Below are positions 10,656 through 22,600 of a stretch of 64,000 nucleotides of DNA, in pieces. The DNA is taken from assembly GCA_029747015.1 (NCBI GenBank), contig JAKOGI010001258.1, positions 121,001 through 185,000 of the forward strand. The letters run 5' to 3'. This stretch comes from Carnegiea gigantea. Taxonomy: Eukaryota; Streptophyta; Magnoliopsida; Caryophyllales; Cactaceae. The translations under genes and the position numbers were made by a program. The notes under the pieces were generated by a model. It was not told the origin of the DNA. It searched no databases and worked only from the letters and a program-made list of their open reading frames with translations. Position 1 is the stretch's first letter, and the number at the start of each line of letters is the position of its first letter.

Positions 10656-13600
10656 CTGCAAAAGTCACGCAGTAACATTCCAGTAAACAAATAAAACAAC
10701 CAACTGCTACTGCCGAAACTAGGGACCTTAAGATGTATACAACCCCATCCTTGTCATAAGCTACTAGCAAGTCTGATTTTGAAAGAATATGGATGAACAG
10801 TTTACTCAAGGATATGAACTGTGTCATATCCCAGCAAACTGCAATACAATACACCTTTAAATATGTTAAACAGCATATCTCAAGTTTGTCAGCCTTGATT
10901 TCTGCCCTACTCAGATAAAACAACAGTGCAAAGTATAAAGTACAATGCAAGGAAGAACCCAAAACAAATAGGACTTCCAGAACTGAATATTGTAAACAAT
11001 CAACATTCACGACCCCTGTCGGAAATGGATACTTCTAATAATGAGATACCCGGGTTTCTCCACGTCAGCAATATAATAGGAGCTAAGTGCTTCAACTTCA
11101 CCGCCTTCGCTCTCACCGCTCTTTGCATCTTCTTTCTTCAGCTTTGTCATTTCCATCATTCCCTCAGTTCTCTCTCTTCTAAAGTACAATTAATCAGTCA
11201 AACATCTTGCTTTAAATCCTTCATCCCAGGAACTATATGAATCCTCCATGAACAATTCAAACCTTCATACTCCAAATTTTTCATCCTATAAATTAGGTTG
11301 AATTTCTCCATTCAATTTCATGAATTTTTGATAGTTCCTTGAAATGACAAATATCGAACTCAAAGCTAGGTCTTCATCTTTTCTCGATTTGTCGGCAACT
11401 TCAATTGTAAGAGTTCTTCTCGATTCGTTGGTCACATTCATTTTAGAGTCTCTAAGATGAATCTGTGCAGTAGTAAAGATTTCAAGAAAAGGAATGTTCA
11501 TAATGTTGAAGATGATCATTCAAATTTTTTGTGGTTTACTGCAAGTTGCTAGGATTTTCTTTTAAGGTTTTTTTATCTGTGTTAGAATGGTTAAGTGGTC
11601 TATATATAATGCTCAAAACAGAAAACAGAATGCTCAACAAGTTGAATATCATGCTTAAGAGACAAAAATAGATCACCAATAATACTAGACATTGTTGAGC
11701 AATCAAGTTAAAGAGGTTGAGCCTTCAAGTTCAGGGTGTTTAGCATTTAGGATTAGACGATTGGGCATTTAGGGTACATGTATTGAACATTCAAGGTGAT
11801 GACGTTCAGCAGATTCTTGAGCATTCAACATTTGAACTAATTACCATATAGTACCTGCTTATTTTTCGAGCTTTGCATTGAGCATTGTTTACATAAATAG
11901 TTTTTTTTTTTTTTTGGTTGAACTTCTTGGTTAAATTTTCTAATCTACTAGTTGTTTGATTTTGTATTGTTAGATCTTTGTTTCTTGATTTGAAGTTTGC
12001 TTTCTTTTGTTTGTAGAACGCGTTCAAGAGCTTTTGATTTAGACTCGAGAAGATTTTTTACTACATTTTTTTTATATATTTATACCATAGTGGGCCCGTA
12101 TAAACTTGTAACGTTAGTGAGCTTCACGTGGCATGTCCCAGATCTACAGACCCGGGACCTTAAATATAAATGCCGGTTCCTCTAACCCTCGAAAAAAAAA
12201 AATGCACATTCTCTAGCAGCAGAGTGAATTACCCATAATCAGCCTTGGTGCGTTCTTTGCAAGATAACAAGGTCCAAGAGAGAAGTCCTGCAAGATGGAT
12301 ATACGCCTTAAATATTGGCCCTCAGACACAGCACCCCTCTTCAAATGAGAGAGCTGATTCAGTAGAGAAACCAATGGATGGCCCTCTAAGCGTTCCCCCC
12401 CCCCCCCCCCGGGCGGGAGGCCAAACTAAACTTCTTCAAAACAGAAAAACAAAGGGAAGGGGGCAAGATCAAAATCTGTTTTCCAGTGATATGTCACTGC
12501 AATCTCACCCATTAATCTTTAAGATGGATGTTTTGCACCCAGTGACATGCATACTAAATTTGCAATTTTGATCCACACCCCACAAATATTTAGGAGATGC
12601 ATATATTACGGAAAGTGTACACTCATAAACCTTGCCAGAACAGTATATCAGCTGAATATTAACCAATGAAATTACAAAACATGTGCAGCGGACAATTAAA
12701 AAGTAAAAAAGAAGTTAGGTTTAAATAAAAACTTTTGATGCTCACATTATCATGATGGACCGTGCAGTTAACAGGTGAATGAATAGCAACACAAAGATCA
12801 CATGCGCTTCATGCAAGAATAAAGCACAAAGAACTTACTGCAATATATCAACAACTCGACCTTTCTCCATAAGAAAGTCCCTCAACTGTATTGAGGAAAG
12901 CAACAATTTGTTAGTCATAATGCAATAACAGGAATCAAAGTCGGACTAAAACAACACTAATCCATTGCACAACTCCTGCATCTGATAAGTTTAGTTAGTT
13001 GAGAATTTAGCCAGAGTTTATATTTTCAAATTTATTCTTCATTTTCTGTTTGCCTGTGTTTATACTGAACTGATATTTAAGCCAATTGGATTTTTACATA
13101 TTCACAGTAACATCACACAAGTTATGCCAAACTAAAATCCAAATCACAATAAAATGACAAGGGTTTCAACAAATTTGCAAGTGGAGGAAGTTATCAGAGT
13201 CTCAAATCCACATCGAGCTTAAAAAAGTTAAATCTACAACATTCACCTTGGCTAAAGAGAACCAAACATAGATCATCCAAATAAAATGAAATGATATACT
13301 AAAAACACAGGACAAAATTAAGAATTTGGCCTAATAATTTAAAGACAGGAACATTTGAAACTTCTTGTTTGTTGTTTTTTCTTTATTATTGATGTTGTTT
13401 TGTTGTTTTTTTTTTAATTATTGATGTCTCAGGGTGCCCATTGCGCGCACCTTGACTAAATCACTGGGGGCCCTGAACTTAACGGCCAAGAACACCTCCA
13501 ATGGCCCTGACAGGGAGTCGAACTTGTGACCACTGGATGCAAGCCCAATGCCTCACCAGCTGAGCGGCCCCATTAGGGTTAACTTCTTCTTTTGTTTTAT

Positions 13601-16600
13601 AATCCCCACCCAACCAAAAATGGTCAAAGATGCTGAGTCAGATGGCGAGGGGCACACATCTCAAATGATTGGGAGTAGCTAGCGCTTACAGTTCCTGTGA
13701 GACCCGTATTTTTATCGTACTTGCTTATCAAATATTATGCTTGTTGGGTTGGAAAATTTTATTTTATTATCCGCCAACCTACAACTACTATATCGCCCAA
13801 GTTATTGATCTATTCAACTTTGGATCCCAAAAATAAATTTCCTAAAGTTGTGTGACAAGGCAAGCCGTCGATTCCTTGAGGCTTCAACAAAAGCAATTCC
13901 CAAAATACGATCAGATTGTTGAACCCTGGTTATAGTTCTGTAATTTACTAAATCGATCCTTAATATAATCAAAGGACCAGTAAGCTGACCAACGATCATA
14001 TTTAGGAACTCGATTTAAGATTAGAGGCCTGGGTATTCGATTATTAATACAATAGGTTGAAGTTTTATGGTAGAATTGAATCAAAAAAAAGGGGAGAGGG
14101 GATTAAAATTATCACACGCGTGAACCCCCCCTTGCCTGCTTCTTCTTCCTCCCTCATGCGTGACCCGACACCCCCCTCCTCTCTGCCTGTTCTTCTGCTT
14201 CCTCCACCATTCGCAGACCTCAAGCCCCACACCTGCCTTCTCTTCTCTGTTCCTCGCTGCCACGCCGCGCCTCATGCCTGACCGGACCTCAGGCGACGCC
14301 CACCAAGTGCCGGCGTCTCCCCCAGCGCGTGGCCGAACCCATTTCAGCGTAGAACCGACCGAACGCCCGGCGAATTCGGCGCATGCACGGTGAGATTCGA
14401 ACACTCTTGCCTCTATAACTTCAATTCCCTTCAATTCGTGCTAATTGTGCCTAAATACTTCAGAAATTGTGAGTTAGGGTTTTGGGTGTGGTGGTGGTCG
14501 AACCTTACGCGAGAGGCAGAATCAGTTCTGAGCTTTGGATGTTCAAATTTAGCTTCAATCCAGTCAGTTTGCACGCATATAGCTTGAATTCGAGGTGGGT
14601 GGACCTTTAATCCCTCCTATTTTAAGGATTTCGAATGATAGTTATATGAATAAGTTTACTGAATTGGTAGATTGGATTGTTATTGTATGAATTCGATTAT
14701 ATGTATAGACAAGCAAATGAATTAAACATTGCTATGCTAGGGCAGAACCAATATATTCTTGAAAGATTGTTAGATGCTTTAAAAATGGAGTTTCGATGAA
14801 TCTAGCTTACATTATTGCTAACCATAGCATTTAAGTTAGAAACGAAGTTGTTTTTATGATTTAGCAACCCTATTACGTTTATACGAAGCTTTCAAGTTAG
14901 AATCAAAGCCGTTTTATGATTAGGCAACCTGATTATGTTTATAAAGAGCCTTTTTAGTTAAAGACGAAGTCGCTTTACGATTTAGTAAACGTATTACGTT
15001 TATAAGAAACTTTTAAGCTTAAAGTGAAGTCGTTCTACAAGTTAATAAACGTATTACGTTTATACGAAGCTTTTAAGTCAATAATGGAGTCGTTTTACAA
15101 ACTAGCAAACGTTTTACGTCTATAGGAAGTTCTTAAGTTAAAAAACGAGGTCATTTTGCAAGTTAGTAGCCGTAATACGTTTATATGAAGCTTTGAAGTT
15201 AGGAACGAAATCGTTTTAAGACTTAACAAGCTTATTACGTTTTAAGAAGCTTTGAAGTTTCAAAGGAAGTCGTTTTATGTGTTAATAGACTCATAACGTT
15301 TATGAGAAGCTTTTAAGCTTCGAACTTAGTTGAATTAAGCACTAACTAAACACGTTATGTTTCTAACGAGTTTCGATTTACGATTTAGCAGACATATTAC
15401 ATTTAAAGGAAGCTTTTAGCTAAAAAGCGAAGTCGTTTTATGAGTTGGCAATCGTTTTACGTTATGAAGAAGCTTTTAAGTTGAAAATGAAATCGTTTTA
15501 CGGTTTAGTAAACTTATTACGTTCATACGAAGCATTCGAGTTAAAAAATAAGCCGTTTTACGATTTGGTAAACGTGTTACCTTTATAAGAAACCTTTAAG
15601 TTTAAAGTAAAGTCGTTTTAAGTATTAACCAACTTATTGCCCTTATAAGAAGCTTTTAAGTCTAAAAAGAGATCGTTTTATGAGTTAATTAACGTATTAC
15701 GTTTATACGAAGCTTCTAAATTAGAAACGAAGTCGTTTTACGAATTCGTAAACGTATTTTACAAAGTTAGTTTACACGTTAGCAAATTTAATTCGATCAT
15801 GAAAAAGCTTTTAAACCATTCACGAAATCGATTTATGAGATTAGTATACTTGGCTTGTATCATGTTCATTGCTTATGTTTGAAAGATTGTAATGAACGTA
15901 GAAGGGCAACTGAAGGTGATTATTTAAGAATCCTAACTTTCAAGAGCACGCCAGTAACTACGAAATTTTGAATCGTGAGTTGGTATACTCACCATATTTT
16001 TAAGAGGCCTTTCTTGTTATTTGCCTAAAGCTAAAGTCGTAAGGAAATTATGTTTTCATGTTTTAAGCTCATAAAACTTATATATGAATACGTATAAGTA
16101 TGTTTGTCTACGAAGTATGTATTTGTATTTTGTTTTCATGTTTTAAGTTCATAAAACTTATATATGAATGCGTATAAGTATGTTTGTCTACGAAGTATGT
16201 ATGTGTATTATGTTTTCATGTTTTAAGTTCATAAAACCTATATATGAATACGTATAAGCATGTTTATCTACTAAGTATGTATGTATATGAATTTCATAAG
16301 TTCCTAAGACCTATATATGAACCAATATGAGTATGTATGTGAACGTATGGTTATGCTTATGTCTATGTGTACGTAGAGGAGCTACTCTAGAAACTTTAAG
16401 CTTAAGTCTGAGACCCAGGGATGGTGGCTTAGTTCCCGCCTGGTATCACATATGTTACGTTATGATAGATTCAGGGATGGTGGTTTGATTCCCACCTGAA
16501 GTCTAAGTATGAAATTACGTCTCAACATAGTATGATGTCTGTCCGGATAGGTGTATGTTGCCGCTCGAGTTTGGCCGACTCGGGATGGCAGTAACAAAGT

Positions 16601-19600
16601 ACCTCTAAGAGTCTAGTCTCCTCATCTACGTGATTATGTTACTATGTATGATTTCCGGTAAGTGAAAACTTATGCGTAAAACCCCTTTTATGCTATGTTT
16701 CCGGGTTCGCGTAACTTTATTATGTTAAGTCAACGCATTATGGTTTCTTCTAAAAGTTAAGCATTTTGGTATGATTATTCCTTCATTCGGTTTATGGTTC
16801 GAATATGATGTATTATGTGAAAGCTCTTCAACTAAAATGAATTACAAAAGGCTTGCGTAAGTTATTATGTATTTTAAGTATGTTTTGGGAGAGAGGGTTT
16901 ACTCACTGAGCGGTGGTTGCTCATCCCCATTACTTTTCCCCTTTTTTCCCCAGATCTACAGGTATGTGATTGATGCGTGGAGTACAACAAGGATGGACTT
17001 GCTTGGTTTTATTGTGACGTAATTATGTAATATTGAATATGTTGTAAGGTTATGTAATTATTTAACTTCTTGTAAAGTTTATGAAAAATAGAAAGCTCTG
17101 TATACTCCGGGCGTATGGCCCGTAGAGTTGTGGATTCCGGCGTGTAGCCGTTGAGATGTTGGTGTTATATAGTACCATTATGTATTGCAGGGTTATTATG
17201 TAAGGCTTTAAGCCTGGGAAATAGTCAGTTTTTAGGGAAAACTCTGGCCGTTTTGCCCCAGAAATTAAGAAAATTCTAGCATTTCTAGCCCTAGGGTTAA
17301 ACTCAAGGCCCAATTAGGTTATAGTGGCTTCAGTTTTAAACTTTGAGTCTCTCTTATGTTATGTTTCAAATAGGTTTAAGCAAGTTGCCTTAACAGTCTT
17401 TCCCCAGGAGAAGGCTGTGGCGTGTAATACGACCCGCCTGAGGTCGGGGGTGTTACAGTTCCAAAGGGGGCTGAATTCCATAAAGAAGCAGAACAATGAA
17501 CTATGTTTCTCACCACACCCCCCCCCCCAAAAAAAAAAAAAAAAACCTTCCACAAAAAAAAAAAAGGCTTGCATTTCCTTTTCTTACACCAGCCTCCATC
17601 TACATAAGAATTTTATGAACATTGCATGTAAAGAGATATGATATAATATTTACCTTCGCATTCTCTTCTGCTTCTAGCTGCAATAACTTAGATTCTTCAA
17701 CTACCTTCTCCATGATGAGTTCTTGCTCCGCAAGAGCACTTAGTGCACTTGCTTCCTTCTCAAGTATCTCTTGCTCAGCCTTTCTCCGCTCTTCTTCAGC
17801 TATAACTAATCGTGCCTCTAGCGTTTTCCGCATCTACAAAAAGAAATAAAATAAAGATCCAAAACCAGGTGATGTTACCACTAAAATTTTTTTTTTCAAT
17901 AAACGCCTCAATTTTCACGTCATGTTTGATCATTGTTTAATAGTTAAGAGTTTTGGCATTAACAAACAACGCTTCATAAGAATTAATTGCTTTAATCCCG
18001 AAGACGTCAATATTTCGCACACACAAGGAAATGGAAACTGCCCATGCAGATGACATGTCTGAACCCTGTTACCCGTTCAAATCCTCCCTCCCCCCCCCCC
18101 TTTTCAAAATCTGAAATCTACGAATTACCAAAATTTAGCAAAATGAAAAAAATTTAAAAATAAAAGCATTCGTCATCATTGAAAGCTGATGTGGCTAACG
18201 AGAAAGAAGAGGGGGCATAGATTTGTCTTTTTCATCTAACTTGGCTTATGAAAAACGGATACAAGAGTACACCTCATCAAGAATGGAAATAGATTTATCT
18301 TTTTCATCTGACAAGCCAAGAAGGCGAGTCTGAAGCTCCTTCACTTCAGTAGCAAGAATGGACTTCTCCCCATACACTTCCCCAGCATGCTGCATATTTC
18401 AAATAAACAGAAAAATTAAGCAAGTAATTAATAGAAAATTAACCATATGTAGGAAAAGATTATGCAAATAATTAAGGGCAAATACATACCATGTCATTTG
18501 CTTCTTTCGCATGATCAAGCATCTTTTTTAATTCTTCTACCTTCTCAAGGATTTTCAAGCCTCCCCTAGTAGCATCCTGTTTGGCTACTTGTGCTGCTTT
18601 TTCCTGAAATTCCACTTCCTTCATCAACCCTATAACGGACTCCATTGCTGAGAACAAGGAATCCTGCATAGCTTTGCAAAGCACTATTAATACACATTGC
18701 TTAAAGATATCTAACAGTGCAATTTGACGACCACAAGTTTCTCTGGGATAAATAAATCCAAACTATCTGCAACCACATGCTTATATTGCATGATCCTAAG
18801 GTCATCATTCACACGTACAACTACAGAACTTGCATTCAAAGATGTGAATGAAAGCCATCCCCCCCACCCCCAAAAGAAAATTTTCCTTTGCATCATGTTT
18901 GTATTGAATAACACAAAATTTGATTAGGACAGTGCAAACAAACTGAAACAGTGAGCAAAAAAATAGGCTGAAATATGGCTCACAGCCGTTTCCGTGCTTT
19001 TCTATTGATGAAGTAAAATGCAATCCAGTAGTTGTACATAATCTTCAGAACACCAGTAAGTCTTACAAGCTTTTTGGGCATCCAGGTCAAATTAGAGATC
19101 ATAGTGTTGAAACAAAAGACAGATAACCATGGGCACACATTCAAGAAGCTGGGGAAATCGACAAAGATATCATATAACATATCAAGCGGGATGGCATTGC
19201 GCGAAGGTTTTTGTGCAATAAGAAAACAGCAGCCAAATCAACGGGTAGAGCTATTTTCTGACAAGCAGTGGGAAAAGATAAAATCAGAAATGAATAGCCA
19301 AAGAGAAAAGACATGGATAATGCAATGAGGTGGTAAAAAGTTGATCACCACCATAAGGTGCTGACATAAGAAGTGTTACCGTCTGACTTGGCCCTACAAG
19401 GGAATTGCTTGCCCCTAATAAGAGCTCATGGTGACCTAGGATACTCGTGGGTAACAATAGGGACTTCCCATAATCAACTTTAGTCAATCTTTCTCTCTCT
19501 TTAATTTCAACTTTCAAGTGGCCTGGATACTAGGATTTTTATGTCATACCACACATATCTCCTTAGCATGCGTATTTCACTTACTTTTTCTATGCCTGAA

Positions 19601-22600
19601 GCCTTGCTAGCTTCTTTTCAATGGGGTATCCACTTTGGTATTCTTAATTCAACCTTTCGAAATTGAATGAGGGTTGTCTGCCCAGAGTCTCTCTGCTTAT
19701 ATATAAAAACCCATAGAAACCATCTTAGTAGGATCTACACTAGGATCTACACATGGATGGCGTTATTATTGTAAGCAACTTGTATAAGAGCCCATCTTAA
19801 TCGGCCTACTCTGAGGTGACACATCAGTCAATAACCTCACTCAAAGTCATATCTAAGATCAACAATACATTTCATTCATCACCGGATCATTTAGTAGGGG
19901 ATAGGCTACTACATTTGCTAGAATCACTGCATGGAAGGGGAAAGGCTCACTGCACTGAAAAACCTAAGTAAATAGTAAACACACAACGACTACTAGGCCA
20001 TGCATGTGCTTGAAAACTATCATTGAAAACAAACTATCCCTTAATTCTAGATTTGTGATCCCAGATACCCTATAAATCTACATTACGTAGACAGAGAACA
20101 GTTGTTGGCACTCATGGATCAAACATTATCTGATTCTCAAGTATTATAGTTTTAGACATGGGGACATGGTTTAGGTGTTGGGAAAAAACAGGAGAAAATA
20201 ATTCAAAACAGTAAAAAAAAAAATATTGAGAAGAATCTTAATAAAGCTGATGCGTTATTTCTCTGGGATAAAATTGATGAAAAATACAACTGCTAAGCTG
20301 CTCTATTTATAGGCTGCATAGAAACTAATAATTCATAAAATCTAGCCAACTAACCACAACTCAGCAGTTAGCTAACCTTGAGCCTAAAGAATAGGAACAA
20401 CTAACAAACCTAAAAATAGAAAACAGATTAACAGAAAAGACTTGGTAAACATCAACCAAATGCTTTGACTAAATCCTGAAAATAAGGAAACTGAATTAAC
20501 CCTTTGAAGCACTCTCAACACTCCCCCTTGCTTCAAAGCTTGTCACTCCCATCCGAAGTCTGAAGACTTCATGCTTAGCCCGCGTAAGTGATTTTGTGAG
20601 AATGTCAGCGACTTGACTGTTTGTATTGCAGTAACTCAAAGTTACTTCACCATCTGCAACCAACTTCCGAATAAAATGATAACGGATGTCTATGTGCTTT
20701 GTTCTGCTATGAAATGCTGGATTCTTTGTCATGGCAATTGTTGCTTTGTTGTCACAGAAAACCTCAGTAGCTCTCCCTTGCATTTGAAGGAAATCAGCCA
20801 ATAACCTCCGTAACCAAATAGCTTGACAAGCAGCTCCTGTAACAGCAACATATTCTGCCTCCGACGAGGATAGAGCAATGACATCTTGCTTCTTTGAGCT
20901 CCATGCAATAGCACCAGAACCCAGGGAAAATATGGAGCCTAAAGTGCTCTTTTTGTCCTCTAAGCATCCCGCCCAATCACTATCAGAGAAGCCACCTAAC
21001 CTGAATTTTGATACATTAAAGTACCAAATCCCAAAATCAGTAGTTCCAGCTACATAACGAAGAATTCTCTTTGCTGCCCAAGATGATGCAGTGAGGGATT
21101 TTGCATAAATCTTGACATTACACTCACAGTTATGTCTAGTCTAGTATGGCACAAATAATTTAGACCACCAACAATGCTCCGAAATTGCTTTGCATTTGCC
21201 ATGCCGGTGCCATCATTAACTACAAGCTTTTCATTCACATTCATGCATGTGGGCATTGATTTGCAATGTAGCATGTTAAACCTCTTAAGCAAATCAGTAG
21301 CATACTTCTTTTGTGTGACAAAAATTCCATCGGTACACTGGTTAACCTCAAGTCCAAGAAAATAATGTAGCAAACCCAAATCTGACATATCAAACTTTCC
21401 CTTCATGTAGGACTTAAATTCTTCAATGAGTGACTCACAAGACCCCATGTAAATCATATCATCAACATAAAAGCATACGACATGAAAATCGGAATTACCT
21501 TGCCTTTCGACATAAAGGGTTGGTTCACTTTCACTCCTTTCAAATCCGCTCTCTTGAAAATATGAGTCAATCTTGCTATACCATGCTCGTGGAGCTTGCT
21601 TCAGGCCATATAAAGCCTTTTTCAACCTGTATACTTTATCTTCCTCTCCTTTAGCAACATATCCTTCAGGTTGGGCAACATATACTTCCTCTTTCAATTC
21701 TCCATTCAAAAATGTTGACTTAACATCAAATTGGTAGACTGGCCACTCTGCTAGTGCGATAAACACCCTGTTTCAAAGCGAGCCACAGGAGAGAATGTTT
21801 CATCAAAATCCACACCTTCTTGATGCGCATATCCTTTTGCAACCAAACAAGCTTTGAACTTCTAAATTTTACCATTGGCATGGTACTTAGTGCGGTACAC
21901 CCATTTCAAGCCAATAACATTCTTTTCTTCTAGCAACTCTACCAAATCCCAAGTTTCATTCTTCTTAATAGCCTGCAACTCCTCATCCATAGCCTTACAC
22001 CACTCAGGCTCATTTATAGCTTCATCAAAGCTAATAGGATCTGTAACAAGTAGAGCAAAAGTGCAGGATGTCTTATAGTCAGCATATTGGGGATTTGGCT
22101 TCCTAATTCTTGTTGATCTTCTGAGTGGAGGAGTAGCTGAAGTCTCTTCTACATCTGAAGAAAAGTTTCTGCTTGGGGATGATGTGGGAGAACTCTCAGG
22201 TGAACTTGGAGGATATGACCTTGCAAAATTGCTTCCAGGTGTTGGTTCAGGTGGTGGAACTGAAGAAATATCCATAGGAATGCCTTGCTGAGCCTACTGT
22301 TCTCCCCAATCCTAGCTTGCTGCTTTATTGAACACTACATCTCTGCTAATGGTTAACTTGCCACTAGCAGGATTATACAATTTATATGCTTTGGATTCAG
22401 AAGAATAACCAACAAAAATGTATTTCTCAAATTTTTCATCAAATTTCCGACAATAAGTTTTAACCAAAGCATATGCTGTACAACCCAAAACTTTTAAGTG
22501 GCTCACCGTTGGTCTTCTACTAGTCCAAGCTTGATATGGTGTCTGATCACGAACTGCCCTAGTAGGAGACAGATTCAAGATGTACACTAGCGTCGCTACA

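Larger units (their letters stand above)
13696..17457 (+). mobile_element. Solo LTR, 3.76 kb, Ty3/gypsy type
   Basis: The block starts TGTGAGACCCGTA and ends GGGGGTGTTACA. The 5-bp direct repeat GTTCC flanks it at 13,691-13,695 and 17,458-17,462. No internal gag/pol, PBS or second LTR is present, so it is the product of LTR-LTR recombination. Length and layout (GC-rich leader near 14,100-14,400, 'actcactgagcgg' and a pyrimidine-rich 'ccccagatctacaggtatg' near the 3' end) recall long-LTR chromoviruses. The orientation is inferred from this layout and is opposite to the host gene. It contains two internal tandem arrays. Confidence 0.8.

Noticed and set aside
10624..11010. 128-codon minus-strand frame overlapping exon 8
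   Set aside because: It runs through the exon 8 acceptor in a different frame and has no family features.
11007..11189. Possible extra exon in intron 7
   Set aside because: The frame looks coding-like but exons 7 and 8 already join in phase with good splice sites and a split Gln codon.
13500..13575. Possible tRNA gene on the minus strand
   Set aside because: Box A and box B are present but the acceptor stem does not pair and an unrelated body with an A-rich tail follows. SINE is the better explanation.
14836..15765. CRISPR-like array of repeats
   Set aside because: Units are contiguous, diverged and lack spacers. The sequence is plant nuclear and lies inside an LTR.
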